A stretch of DNA of 64,000 nt, taken from positions 3,663,001 to 3,727,000 of the forward strand of contig CM034126.1 of NCBI GenBank assembly GCA_019914995.1. Reading direction: 5' to 3'. Shown here piece after piece: positions 10,943 to 24,323 of this stretch. Below the pieces are notes generated by a model. The model had not been told where the DNA came from and did not search any database. It saw only the letters and a list, made by a program, of their open reading frames with translations. Source of the DNA: Acanthochlamys bracteata (taxonomy: Eukaryota > Streptophyta > Magnoliopsida > Pandanales > Velloziaceae). Made by a program: the position numbers and the translations under genes. Position 1 is the stretch's first letter, and every line of letters starts with the position of its first letter.

Positions 10943-13249
10943 GTTTTTTTAATATCCTGTATATTAAAAGAAAGATGGGAGTTGCTAATATAAATTAACT
11001 TGTTATCCACTTAGGTTCCTGGCAGGAATCATGTTGCCTTTATCAATTAAGTTAAGTTGTGCTTACGATAATGAATCATTTTTCGTATTTCTTCTCATAG
11101 TTATTTCCTACTATCTTCTTCAGTATTTTCTTGAAATGACTGACATGATTTAGCTAACGAATGATATTTAGAATGGTCCTCTGGATGATGGAATGCTGGG
11201 TACTGCAAGCTTTGGTGGGGGTTTTGTGCACTTTTACCCTTTGTGTTGAAAGGGATAATTGACTATCAAAATAAAGTCTTCTCCAGATTGGGATATTTCC
11301 TGTCACCCTAACTTCCTGTTCTTGGCGGCAGTTTAATGCCTACATTTTTTGTACTGTGAACTTTTTCTGAAAGTTCATACACTGTGTACACAATTTTTAA
11401 ATTTATAGGTGTAACTGAAGACAGCCTGAAGATAGGATTTGATAAGGCGAGGCTATCATAACCTTCTGCTCACTTTTCTGGTTTCTCTGCCTATTAATTG
11501 TAGATTGTCATAGTGTTGACTTCTTACTCTTTTAGAGATCACGATAACATTATAAAATATCTTTATACTGTGCACCTCATTCTCTAGTAATTAACATGTA
11601 GTTGTTTGTTGTTAATTTTGGAGTATGAACTTCCTAACTGAAATTTTGCCACATGTTACAACAGCAACAACATCCACCAAGCCCTAACACACTAAGGTCA
11701 TTACAAAGATGTGTGAAGTTTTTTTGTTAATATTTGAAGAGACGACTCATCAGTTATAACTCTGCATTTCATTGGCTGTTGTTCATCATGTTTGTGATTC
11801 TAAGATTTCACATTTACTTCTGGAAATGTGGCTGCTTTGTAAAGTGGAAATATTAGCATTTCTTAGATTGTTTCTTGCTTCTGATTGCAAAATTGGACAT
11901 GTTAGCCTTTGCATCTTTGTTAATCTGTTGACAGTTAATTGGTTGTGTAACTTATATTGACTGTTGGTTTTAGTTTACTGATGCATCTTTGTGAATGCTT
12001 CTTAGAACTTGCTTTTTTCATAAGTTGAATTTAAAGTTAAATATTCATCGATATAATTATTAAGCTTTTAGTTTCTGTTGAAATTGATCAACCTTACAGA
12101 TATTGATCAAGTCCATGGCACAGATGAGGGATCAACCAAGCTGCTGTTTGTACATTATCTGAACGCTTCATTGAACTGGAGTATGATGTATGTGATGGCT
12201 CCTTTGACAGTCATGAAAATGCTGCTTACCAGGTGAATGCTTTTGTTTGAGATGGATTTACCAGGTATGCTTACGTTTAGGTGAGTGCTTTTTGTTTGAG
12301 ATGGACTTACCAGGTATGCTTTATGTTTAATCCATGAAAGCCGTTTGTGGTTTCTTAAGATTGTCTGATCGCCTATTATTTTGATCAGCATTCTCTTTCA
12401 GAACTTTTTATATTAGACACGCTGATGGGAATGTTAGCACTGAAGGCTGAAGCCAAGCAACATCAAGTGACTCAATGCTTCAAAGCTGCCGTTGGTCTGG
12501 AATCAGCGAGGTTCCCTACAACGCTTACTATTTATAGGATACTAAAAGTTACAACTCAATCAATCCTGGGTGGCATGGTTGTAGGAAACTGTGCATTTAG
12601 GATTTTGGGGTTGAGTTCTTACATAAATGTTTGTTAAAATTGTAAAATTCATCTTGTAAATGAAAGTATTAATATGCAAATTATAAATAGTAACCTCTTT
12701 GTGAATTACTGAAGTCGTCCTATGATTAATGCATGGAACAAATTTTATGAAAATAGCTGTTACATTCTGTACACATGTATTTATTTCTTATAAAATAAGG
12801 GCAATCATCTTGAGCAAAGGCAATATCAAGCTGCAGGGAAAATGAAAATGAGATAGTCAAATATTAGCGACTAGTATTCACAGTCTTTCTATGTACAAGG
12901 TATGTGTGTTATATTAACATGTTAGCTTTTTCCTACTTGTCAACCAGCTTCACCACCGCGCACGCAACAATCTTAATCCTTCTCCTAAAATTCCTAATAA
13001 TCCTTTTCTTCTTTGATTTTCTAATCTACTACTACTACTACTACTATGTACAAGGATTTGTTTGACAGCAGCCTCTAGTCTTCTTCTTCCTTTCCACACA
13101 AATTCTTCTTTCTTTCTTTCCCTTCACTATGAACACCACCGTATCCATTTCAATTTTCTACTTATGTACAAACCAACTCTCAATCCATATTGAAGCTATT
13201 TACAACTGCATGTACATGAAACTAAAAACCGTTAGTTTCAATCCAAGTC
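10940..13249. other. 3' flank between convergent genes, no coding gene seen
   Basis: Moderately AT-rich DNA between two genes that end toward each other. It may hold long or spliced 3' UTR of the upstream gene; there are several GT/AG-like sites near 12.1-12.4 kb. No conserved protein block was recognised. A short tandem duplication and an (ACT)n run at about 13026-13046 lie here. Confidence 0.5.
12232..12329. repeat. Tandem duplication, two units of about 49 bp
   Basis: The unit beginning GGTGAATGCTTTTGTTTGAG at 12232 is repeated, slightly diverged, from 12280 as GGTGAGTGCTTTTTGTTTGA. Both contain a TTACCAGGTATGCTT-like splice-donor motif. Confidence 0.8.
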
Positions 13250-15662
13250 TCAAGAACAGGACCTGATAAGCCCTAGACTGTATAAGTTCCTCTTCACGAG
13301 GCTTCCCAAAGAGAACAGCCCCATACCGCTGCCACTGCTCTCTGCTGCTGGCCTTTGACAGTACATCCATGGCCTGGGCTCTTCGCTAACCTTGAGCACT
13401 CCCGTACCGATCTTTTGTAACACTGCATCAATTGCCTTTGGGTCAGCGGGCTGGCCGGTAGCATCAGTCACATAAAACACATTGGTAGCTATAGGGCCTT
13501 TAGTCGAAACCTCTGCTCGGGTTACAGACAACCCATTCTCCCGGAATGTTCTTGTGACCTCTGCTAGCAGTCCTTTTCGGTCCGATGTGGTGAGCTCTAA
13601 CCTTGATCCCTGTTTCAGAAATTCGATGTTAATAATGTTGGTATAAATTTTGGCATGGGATTTGTAAGATAGAGAACAAGATGGAGGAAAAGCGTCTTCT
13701 ACCTCTGGTGCTCGACGTCGGATACCAGCTTGCAAGCACTGGAACAGACTCTGCCGCTCAGTTTCTGAACGGATTGGAGTCCCGTCTGAATGCCTCAAGT
13801 AGAACTCCTGAAAGGAATTAGCAAATGAATCAATTTGAATAAATTCCACAAGAACAATATGAGTGGCAAGACAAATCAAGGAGAAATGGAATAACAACTT
13901 GAATAAATCCAGAACCATGAGAATCAATTCCTTAATACTGGAACCAATAAAACTACAGAGATTAAGATTCCACTAGGGAATCTTAATAAAAGAGAGAATC
14001 AACTATTAAGGGTTAGAAACGAGAGGTATAAGAAGTTATTTCAGAGGATTAGGTACCAGAGGAATCTGCTATGAGATTGCTCAAAAGTTATTCAAAAAAC
14101 TCTTCCAGCAAACTAGATGATGGAATCAGGATCACTTTGCTAAAATTGAAAAAAAAAAAAAAAAAACAGTGATACTGCAAAAACTCAAACACAAAACAAC
14201 AGCAAATTCATGTAAAGATAAGGAAAAGTAAGAAATTTTACCAGGTAAGCTTGATCTAAGTCTGTATCAACAGTTCCATGGAAAACAACATATCCCAACT
14301 CGGTAAGCGTGCAAACAACATCAAAGAAAAGCTTTGGCCTGTCTGAACACTGCAGGCAGACAACCGAATAACCTTCAGACTTCCGGTTATTCGGTACTTC
14401 ACAGCTCTGCACAGACAAGGAAGCATCCGTCGGAGGCCGTGCTCCTTCATAATCTCTGTCTTCCAACATCAACCTATGTAGCCTTCTATCAGCCTGGGAC
14501 AATTCAGAAAGTTCCGAGACCCGCACAGTCGCCCCTCTCTCATCATGGTCTCTCTTCAGGAGGTGCCGCAAGCGTGACTCCATAAACCGAAGCTTCTGCT
14601 GGTCTTCAACGAGGGAACCTGTTTCAGAATCTTTCAGGAAAATTATTGATGCCATTCTCCCATTATGTGTCCAAAGCTTCGCATCAACAACACTGCAGTG
14701 TAGATCAGATAACACAGCGGAGATTTCTGAGAACAAACCCGGCCGGTCTGTTCCCGTTAGCTCGAGAGCCGTAACGTCACGGTTAACGGTGCTTGAAGGT
14801 TTTAGAGTGGTAATTAGAGACAGTGAATGTTCAACAAGGGAGATGAACTCGTCGGTAAGCTTACGGCCGTAACGGTCTGTAACATGGAAGACGTCCATGA
14901 ACCAACGCCCATCATAGGAAATGTAAGCTTTCCTAACGGAGAGATTTAACTCCGTTAAAACTTCGACGACGTCAAGAAAAACACGGTGGTTCTGTGAACT
15001 GATGACCTTGACGATTGTAGTTGTGGGACAAACGCCGCCATCTACGGCAACCCTGCCGGTGAAAAAACAAAAAATTTCAATTAATTAAATTAAATTAAAA
15101 CCTAAAGTCAGAAACATGGAATGTTTCCACGCCAGATCTAGAGATTTGGAACGAAAATTGAATTGAAAATGTAGACAAAATTGAACTTTGAACGAGTCAT
15201 AGACCGTGGAGAAGAATTTCGGTGAAGAAAATATTAAAAAAAGAGGTCTGTGAAAGAGAAAGGTTTTAGTAAGAAAATTAGAGAGATCCAAAATTGAAAA
15301 TCTAGAGAAATATAAGTGAAAATGAAGAAAGATATACAGCTGGATTGTGGTGATTTCTACACGCAATCGAAGAGGGGAGGCATCAGAACAAAATGAGATC
15401 GACTCTCATCAGAAGAAGCTGATTGATTTCAAACATAGAAGAAGGGCAAAGTATCTCCAAACAAATCAAGCAACCCTTTCCACTCTCTAATCAGTAAAAA
15501 TTACAACAAAAGTTAACGCACACAAAAACAAAAAAGAAAAGAAAATCAAACTCATAATTATCCAATCAATTAAACAGAGAGATTGCAAGCAAAAAAAAAC
15601 TCAAACCTTGGATTATTCATCCGCATCACCAGCTGCTGATACTCATCCGGAAACTCCGCCAT
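13250..15662 (-). CDS. ACR8: ACT domain repeat protein, ACR8-like
   Basis: Protein with four ACT domains, a fold that in other proteins binds amino acids; plant ACR proteins are uridylyltransferase-like regulators without the catalytic domain. Exons: 15662-15607, 15052-14242, 13807-13703 and 13609-13250, all in frame at GT/AG junctions, giving 443 aa. The protein begins [22 protein letters not shown]1 follows to [18 protein letters not shown]2 is at [23 protein letters not shown]3 at [23 protein letters not shown]4 at [20 protein letters not shown]. The DRPGL/DRPKL signatures are intact. The 8-like assignment rests on length (ACR8 is about 440 aa) and on neighbouring TFB5, CNIH and hAT-like genes as in Arabidopsis At1g12380-12420 (from memory). 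The family is certain, the paralog number less so. Confidence 0.9.
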
Positions 15663-15663
15663 C

Positions 15664-15681
15664 TCCCTCTCTCTCTCTCTC
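15664..15681. repeat. CT/GA tract in the ACR 5' UTR
   Basis: A GA run on the sense (minus) strand directly before the ACR start codon. Similar tracts sit near the starts of CNIH and the gene at 37.9 kb. These are common in plant 5' leaders. Confidence 0.7.
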
Positions 15682-15972
15682 CCAAGTAATGAAAACCAAA
15701 TCAAACAACGACAACAGCAGCCCCTCAAAACCTTTTAGATTCAAATCCTGTTCTCTCCCCTTTCAATCTCTGCTTCTTTCAGAACAAAAACCAAGAAAGA
15801 AAACAATGGAAATAATTTAACCGCCGCTCAAACTGCAGAGTGCGAAACCAACGAAGAACTAATGCGCCCGTAACTCTTTTCTTTCTAAGATTAAGAAGAG
15901 AATCAAAAGAAAAGAAAAAAATAAAAACCACGCGCTTCAACAACAAGCGCTCCATCTCCTCCAGATAACCAG

Positions 15973-15985
15973 GGGAGAGTATATA
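15973..15985 (-). promoter_or_regulatory. Putative TATA box of the ACR gene
   Basis: The minus strand reads GGTATATATACTC about 310 nt upstream of the ATG. This fits a TATA element with a leader of roughly 280 nt. Position only; there is no transcript evidence. Confidence 0.4.
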
Positions 15986-18125
15986 TACCTCTTTTTTAAC
16001 CGCAGTGTTTTTCATAAGAAAAAAAAAAGGGTACAAAACTTAAACGGGTTGAGCCGTCACATGGATTGGTGGAGCCCGAGCTGACCAACTCCTTACCGGT
16101 CACAACAATCGACCCTGACCCAACCCAAAAACTCGTTAGTCAACTACCCATTTAGAAAGAAAACATTAAACCCACTGAATATTAGTTGCATGTTAGATCA
16201 CCATTGCATTTACTTACCTGCTCTTAGGGCGCGTAACCAACTCGAATTCCTCTCTCTATATTTAAATTTTTGTTTTTCTATATTTCAATTACTCTACTGA
16301 AATTTATTTATGTTTGCATCAAATTTTATTTTTATTAAATTTAGTTTACGTTCTATAATTATTATTTTAAAATATTTATTTCTCATTAAATTTTATTTCT
16401 AATTAAATTTTAAATTTATAAACTCAATTTTACGAGTATTTACCAACACTTCGATTTTATTTTATTTTTAACTCAATTTTAAATCAAAATTGATATAAAA
16501 ATTAAATTCAATTCTTTTGATAAAAAATTTTACTTTCAAATTTTAATTTTTAAAACTATAAATTTTATCTTTCAATTTACTTTTAATAATAAATAATATA
16601 CAAATTAGACGAACTCTCAACTTTATTTTAAATAATTTATTTTTAAAAAATTCGGAGCAAAAAACACCGTCTAAACTCATTAGAAGGCGTACTTAACTTC
16701 TTTGCTTCTGAATGAAGATTACAGAGAAAAAAGAAGAGAACTTATTTTATTGAGGCCAGTGGGCCTTAGGCTTGGGCCGCAAGCATTCCCTTTCTTCCTT
16801 AATTACCCAGTGGCAACTGGCCACGTTGATGTTGTCGGATTTTTGCATTTGCTAGCTGGTGTACGGACAAAAACTATCATGATTCATAATGTTTGCTTAT
16901 ATTCTTCAGGAGATCTGAAAGATTTTCATCGGATTGGTTAAAAACTCTCCTTTTCTATTTTGACAGGAATTTATTTTACTGTACTTCAAATTTTTTATAA
17001 AATTTTAAAAATAATTATATTATAAAGTTATTATATAATTTTATTTTCTAAAATTTAAAATAAAATTAATTTTTTAAGAAAACCTGTTCATTAGAAACTT
17101 TTATTTTAAACAATTTCAAAAGTGTCTCCTAAGCTTTTATTTCATTACCGAAAGCAGGTGTAATTACTCTGCAATGGTTTTGTAAGTGAATAAATTTTAA
17201 ATTAGAACAGAATCTATCGATCATCTCCAAATTGCAAATGGTACGTACATGTGAAACATGTCAGAGAACCACATGATCGAAACAGGCAGCAGGCTGCGTG
17301 AATCAAAAGAAAGCAAAGCATTTGAATTTGCTTCCATTGTTTGTTTTGCTTTATACGAAGAATTAGATGCCAGTTGTAGTTGTAGTTAAACTGTTGTTTC
17401 TTGCCAATCTGTAAAGAGCAAATCTAGATACTCACACATTAAAATCAGTAAATTCTTGATTAAATAATTAAGCTTAGCTTCGAAGTTTTAATCTCCACCG
17501 GTTCTTCTACTAACAACTTCGAATTAATTAATTATTAAATTTGTGAGTGAGTCATCCTGTTGAGTGGGAACGAGGAGTAAAGAAAGGAAAAGAATGAAAA
17601 CGAACATCGGCGGCGTGGGACGGCAGCTATGGGTACCACCAACCCTTTGATCTTAATATACGGCTGCGGTTCAACTGCCATTTGATCGACGGTTAAGATT
17701 GAGTAGAATAATAAAATGGGAGGGAAAAGTGTAGAAAGTAGTTTTCTTCTGGCGCCAATTTCGTCGAGAAGAAGAAGCACGAGAGCTGACGTGGATGAAC
17801 TAAATCTGGCTTTTGGACAACTCAAGCTTTACGGTACACGCGGCAAAACGGGAGCTGCGTACAAACAATCCATGCTCTTCTTTTTTACTTTCTTATTTCA
17901 TAAGCACGAAAAAGAAAACATCGGTTAATTAATGGTTATATAAATTTAATTACATTATGTCTATTTATAGTTAATAGCATACCTTGTGAATATTGCAGTG
18001 GATGTGTAGATGAATTAATAAAACTAGCAACAGTTTAATTATATAAAATTGAACCATTTTTTAAAATTTTAAAGAATTTATCTGAAATAGTTTGACTATT
18101 CAAATACATTTAACAGAAAGATAAT

Positions 18126-18650
18126 AGATATGCCAATTCAAATTTATGAATCGATTTTAAGTCAATTATTATAATAATCAAATTTAAATCGTTCAATCAT
18201 AATCTAATCTATTTAATTATTTTAATATAATATATTTAATAATTAAATTAAATTAGATCAATCTATTTAATTATTAAATGAAAATTATAAAAATTAATTT
18301 CTAACTATAATGTGAAAGTTGTTTATTATTATATATCTAATAATATATTAATTTTGATAAAATTTATTAATTAAATAAAAAATTAAATATATTAGATTAA
18401 GTTAAAAATATATATACAAATTAAATTAAAATTTTATATTACTATTTTAAATATTTTTAAATTATTAAATAATATTTTATATAATAATTATACGAATTAA
18501 ATGAATTAATATCAGATCAATCAAAACCTATTTATTTTTAGATCAACTTACATGTCGATTCAAAATTGCTCGGATGCGGTTAATATCTGATCCGAACTCG
18601 ATTTTATCGGATTGAGTTCGCTGGTCGGACAAAAATTTTGCCATCTCTAA
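18126..18650. mobile_element. Possible relic of a TGGCAA-ended DNA element
   Basis: The left side has GATATGCCAATTC. The right side in reverse complement is GAGATGGCAAAATTTTTG. The subterminal sequence is rich in ATCGA/GATCTGAT-like motifs, as in the element at 61.6-62.4 kb. The ends are diverged, so this is tentative. Confidence 0.3.
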
Positions 18651-20316
18651 AAGATAAGTGGTTTAAAAATTTTTTGAAAAGATTTAGTTGTTATTAGTAT
18701 TCACATGATATCGTAATATCATTTAAGTATTAGATTGGGTGGATATTTATGAGATCTTAACATCTCCTTTTTTATAATTTTTTTTATAAAATTTCTAAAA
18801 TAGTTTTACATAATTTTTTTAAAAATTTAAAAAATACAAAAATTATACGTCGTGAGAATTATTATTACTTATTTTATTTTTTTGAAATAAAAAATAAAAA
18901 TTATTTTTAAAAAATTTTTAAAATATATTCTTTTTCAAAAAACATTCATTTGAGTAAGCACTCTCAAATATTCTGAGTTTTACATCCAACTTTCTACTTC
19001 CACTTTGGGCATATTTATCTATATTCACACTTCATTTATTTTAAAAAATTTTACTTTAATTCAATTTTAATAAAAATTAAATACGAAAATTAAATTTAGT
19101 TTAATAATTATATTTAAAATTAAAATTTGCTGATTTTATTTTTTTATTTTATATTTTTTAATATATCTTTTATAAGTATATAGAATTTTTTTAAAAATTT
19201 ACATGGAAGATCTTTTTATTACTTATTTTAATTATTTTTAAAATAAAACTTAAAATTTATTTAAAAAATAAAAATATTCTTATTTCAAAATATTTCTATT
19301 TTACGTACCCTAAAAGCAAAGTAAATATGCTTCTTGCAAACTTTTTTACACGTGTTTAATTGGGTAGGCAAGAGAAAAAAATCTTCAAAACAGTGTGCAT
19401 ATTTAATTTGGTAGTTGCTTTCTATTGATTCACATATGACGGATGAAATCTTTTGCATGACTTTTTGTCAAAAACAAGCTTAGAATTATGATTCGGGTGA
19501 CTTATAAGAAGAATTCTTCGCAGCGAAAACTTTGAAAACAAGGATTTTGAGTTTCCACTTTTTTCTCCTTTCCGATTTTTTAGAGAACAGTTGTTGTTCT
19601 TTTCACACAATAACAAGTATCTACTTCTCCATGTTTGATTAACTATCATTATCACAGTATGAATTTTCAATGCCCAACATAACAAGAATTCGGAAAAACT
19701 TTTTGATCAAGTTAAGACTATGGTTTAATTGAATTTTAAATCAATAATTTGGTTACATTTATTTCATGATAAGGAACGTATGTTTGTTAATTTCCTGATG
19801 CATGCATGATAATAAGATTTACGATGAAAGAGTTGGCGTGGTTTAGAAATATATGTTACGGAAAAGCTGAGCAGCAACTAATAATAGAGGAGGGCATGTT
19901 TCGAGAATGTTTGCAAAAGTAAAATATTTTAATATTTTGATGAAAAAAAGATAAACATAAAAAATTAGCGACAACGTCTACATCAATTATAAAATATAAA
20001 TGAAAGTCTATTGGTTAGGCGTAATATATATATTAACTGTTAGGAACAATTTTTTTTTGTTACTCTTAAGTCATGTACTACATAAATATATGTCATTATT
20101 ATTTCGATCTAAATTTTTTTTTAATTACTTAAAATAAAATATTTAAAAATTTTAAAATGAATTTCTTTAGTTCAAAATAGTAAATAAATATGACAATTTT
20201 ATTAAAGAAATTATTTATTGTTTTTTAACTATTTTTTATAAAAACTTTATAATAAAGTTATCAAAAATAATAATAGAGATAAAAAACACTTAAAGTCAGG
20301 CACCAACACCACCAAA

Positions 20317-20607
20317 CATGTTTCAAATGCTCGTAATTTCATTTTTTCGTCAGATTTTGAGTTCCGAACAGTTCATATGTTTCGATTACATAAAAAATTT
20401 AGAATTCCACTTTCATATACGGAATTTCGATTCTAACTTTTTTATTTACATACATTCTAATATAATTATATCTTTCAATTTTTGAAATATTTTTAAAAAT
20501 TATTGAAACACAAACACTAAATTTCACTTTCATTTTATTTTTTAAAAATTTTATTTCTTATCTTTTATTTTCACGAAACTCAATTACGGACATTTGAAAC
20601 ACGCTCT
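20317..20607. mobile_element. MITE, 291 bp (Tourist/PIF-Harbinger type?)
   Basis: The left end is ATGTTTCAAATGCTCGTAAT. The right end in reverse complement is GAGCGTGTTTCAAATGTCCG, followed by TAATTGAGTTTCG. The outer side at the right is TTA. The interior matches, in opposite orientation, the element at 23.26 kb, including a GAGTTCCGAA block. Non-coding. Confidence 0.6.
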
Positions 20608-23257
20608 TATAGACTTATAATCTGCATATAAAATGATCTTCAGCATCAGTTATTCCCTCAGCAAATAATCTCCATTATTGACTGTATCTACTAACATGCA
20701 CGTTAAACAACTGTATTACAAGTCGTTGCACATACATATTATATGTACCGTGTTTCTCATTGGTTTAACGAACTCGAACCAATCATAAGAGCATTAATTG
20801 TTAGCTACAAATATTGCATGCAAATAAAATTGTCTCTGAAAAGGTCATCACTACGTTGATGGCCAAATTAAGGCCATCGAAGAGATGATGAAAATGGACT
20901 TATGAGCGAGTGAAGGCCGTCCCCATTCGCTTTATTTCTATTGCTGCAAGTTTTTGACTCAAAAAAAAAAAAGGCTGAGCAGTCTCTTTCGGTTGTGAAG
21001 TAAGCAAAATTAAGTTGCAATGAAGAAATATTATTTTTGTTCATCGTTCACTTGACAGAGTGCTGAATGCTTGATGCATGCAACGTATTCAAGAAAGAAA
21101 GTGCGCAGTCACAAAATGAATTTTTCTGTGAAGCAATTCACCAAACACTTTGTATGCATAGAATTATGCACCTACTCCTGCCATTCCAAAACAACATTTG
21201 TTACGTTGTAATTCCGAATTGCGGACTTATCTCAGGGCGTGTTTTAGTTTTACCAAAATAGTTTCGCAAACTAAGCTGCTTAATAGTTTCAATCGCCACC
21301 AAAAAAAATTTTTCAAAATTTTAAATGTGATATTTTATATTTTTAATTATTATTTCGAATTTTATTTTTATTGAATTTTATTTTTTATTAAATTCTACTT
21401 TTATAAAACTTATTTTATAAAATTCAAACAAGCTCTAAGTGGTTTGGGAGTCGAATCCATTTGCTCCGAAGCAACTGAAACAATTTTTGTCAAATTCTGA
21501 CCAAAAAAAAATAAAGTTTCGTCAAATTAAAACACCAAGTTAGAGAAGAGAATTCAGGGAACTATAAACATCTATCTGTACATTGTCGTTTTCATGTTTT
21601 GTAAGACTTCCCAACAAGTCAGGAGCACTCGTATTATATTTCAATCATAGAGCAAAACGATCGAAGCATTCCATAAAGAACTGAACTATCAGTATCAACT
21701 ATCAACTTCACAATAGAAAGTAACTTACTTGAGGTTGCCTTCTTTTGCATACCGAAATTATTTATTAAAAAATTATATTTAATTTATTTTTTATTATAAA
21801 AAATATAAAAATTATTTTAATTTATTTTTTAATACAAAAAATAAATTATTTTTAAAAATATTATTTTTAATAATTTATTTTCAAGAACTCATTTTAAAAA
21901 AATTTATTTTCAAAACAAAAAAAAGCACCCTTAAATGGCCGTCCCGGAATTTATTTTTTGCGATTATATCATGTTTCATCGTATACTTAATTTTTGCTTA
22001 CAATATCATGTATATCCATCTCTCCATTATAAGGATGATGATATCAATCTCATAGCTAGTATCTTTGTAAACAATGCCATATTAATTCTACATATGTACC
22101 TACTAAGAACGTTATAACTAAACACCTGTATGGCAGGTTGTTGCATTTGTGTATTGTATCCTTATTGGCTTAACAAATATGATCCAACAATTAGGATATG
22201 TACATATTGCGCACGGCTATATGTACATCATCTCTTAAATAAACTTCAGTACATGAAAGCTTTAACTTCGACTCAACTATTAAATATGAATAATTATGAA
22301 TTAAATCATGCATCAATTTTTATTTAATTATTTAATCAAAATAAAAATTTTTTTTAGAGTATTATATTATTTTTATCATCTTAATTAAAAAATATAATAA
22401 ATATTAATTCGTGATTCAATTAAATTAAAATTTTATTAATATATTCTTAACTTATTGTTTTTATATCCAATATTAGAGTTCGAATCTAAAATTTTGTATC
22501 TATGAAATTGTGCTAATGTCTATTTAAAAATAATGTACATATGTATACTCACCCGTATATATTTGTTTTTTGGTATCAATATCACTACGATGATGACCAA
22601 CGGCCAAACGGGGACTTAGAATCTAAGTGATGGTCTTCCATCTCCGTTATTACTATTGGTGCATGAACTTCTTCTACTCAAGTCAATGTCTTTAAATCAA
22701 AACGAAAGCAAGTAGTAGTCATTTTCAGCTGTTATGCAAGCAAAACAAAAAAAGAATACAAAAATTCTTCTCTACGAATGTCCAAGTGACATTTATTTCC
22801 TCAAAGCAACGTTTCATGAGGTAATGGTTGTTGTATCTTCTAAATCTGGTTAAATCTTTAAATACGTAGCGTGTTAAGTGAATATTCGCTTTTCGAATAT
22901 TCTTCATAAGTTGATACGAAACCAGCGGGCAACTTAGATATTCCCCATCAAGTGCTCGATGAAAGCATGAGAAAATTTCCGCCACACTTTTTTTTTTATT
23001 TTTTGATTTGGGACGCATGCATACCTGGACAAGTTACCCTGTTTTTTTCCCTTAGATCTGGAAATAACATTTGGTAGTTACACTGATAAGGTTTGAACCC
23101 AAACATGTTGTCACTCCCTTCCATAAACATCTCATGTATAGTCAGTCAATCCACGACTAGTTTAGTAGTTCGTAGAAGATTTATTAGAAAATATAAAATA
23201 TTTATTAGAAATGGCTTACCGTTTGGCATTTGAAAAGTAATGCCAAATGTTTTCTAA

Positions 23258-23555
23258 GAGCGTGTTCAGATGACCATAACTGAATTTCGTAAAGTGAAAA
23301 GTAGGAAGTAAAATTTTTGAAAAAATAAAGTGAAATTGAAGTTCAGTATTTATATTTCAATAGGTTTTGAAAGTGTGTTAAAAATTAAAAAATATAATTA
23401 TATTAGAAAATATACAAATAAAAAAATTTAAACTGAAGTTCTGTATGTGGAAGTAGAATTCTGAGTTACTTGTGTAATTGAAATATATGAATTATTCGGA
23501 ACTCAAAATCTGCTCAAAAAAGATGGAGTTACGGGCGTTTGAAATACGCCCTAAG
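23258..23555. mobile_element. MITE, 298 bp, second copy of the same family
   Basis: The left end GAGCGTGTTCAGATGACCAT is preceded by TAA. The right end in reverse complement is GGGCGTATTTCAAACGCCCG and is also flanked by TAA. A TAA target duplication with GGGCGTRTT ends fits the PIF/Harbinger (Tourist) group. The interior matches the 20.3-kb copy inverted. Confidence 0.6.
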
Positions 23556-24078
23556 TGGATCTATTTCTGGTAAGAGTGTAAATTTTGCCTCCTCGTATTT
23601 AGCATCTATATGCTTGATTGTTGTTATATTATTGTTTGTAGAAAAAAAAAAAAAAAACATGTTACTTACTTTTATAGCAAGGATGTGTTTATTTTAAAAT
23701 AAACTTATTTTTCTGAAGGTGAATTTTAAAAGTTACACTAAAAGTAAAAAATTTTAAAATAAACTTATTTTAATTATAACTTTTAAAAATACATTTTAAA
23801 AAAAAGATGATAGAAAAATTTATATATTTATTTATTTTATATAAAAAATAAGTTAAAAAAAATTAAAATTTAGGTGATACATAGTAAAATTTAGGTGATA
23901 CATAGACGGTCCTAAATATAAACATCGCTTTTACAGACCTCCCCTCAGTCGTCAAAGAAACGGCATAACTTTTTGTTGTGATTTCCATGAAAACCTATAA
24001 ATGAATTGACTTTAAATAAAATTTACTGCTCCGAAATTTAATTGGATATAACCACAGTGTGCAATCTAGTACAAAAAT

Positions 24079-24323
24079 GGTCCGTTTAGAATTGCTTATA
24101 AAATAAAAATTTTTTAAAATAAAAAATATTTTTATTTTTTTTAAAATCGAACTCTATTTTTTTTAATTTCAAAAAAATAATAAGAAGTTTTTATTACGTA
24201 AAATTTTTCTACACTATCTAAATTTTTAAATAAATTTTTTAAATACTTATAAAATATGTATTAAAAAATATAAAATAAAAAAAAATTGAAAAGCAACGAT
24301 TTAGTATGCACTACCAAACGCAC
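24079..24323. mobile_element. MITE-like element, about 245 bp
   Basis: The left end GTCCGTTTAGAATTGCTTAT pairs with the right end in reverse complement, GTGCGTTTGGTAGTGCATAC. The interior is AT-rich. It is a different family from the GGGCGTGTTTC elements. Confidence 0.45.

Noticed and set aside
14334-14585. 83-codon plus-strand frame
   Set aside because: Shadow of the ACR second exon on the opposite strand, which is clearly the coding strand.
22725-23018. 97-codon ATG frame on the minus strand (MRPKSKNKKK...)
   Set aside because: Isolated in transposon-rich DNA, Lys/Phe/Asn-heavy as expected from AT-rich sequence, with no promoter, partner exon or known motif.
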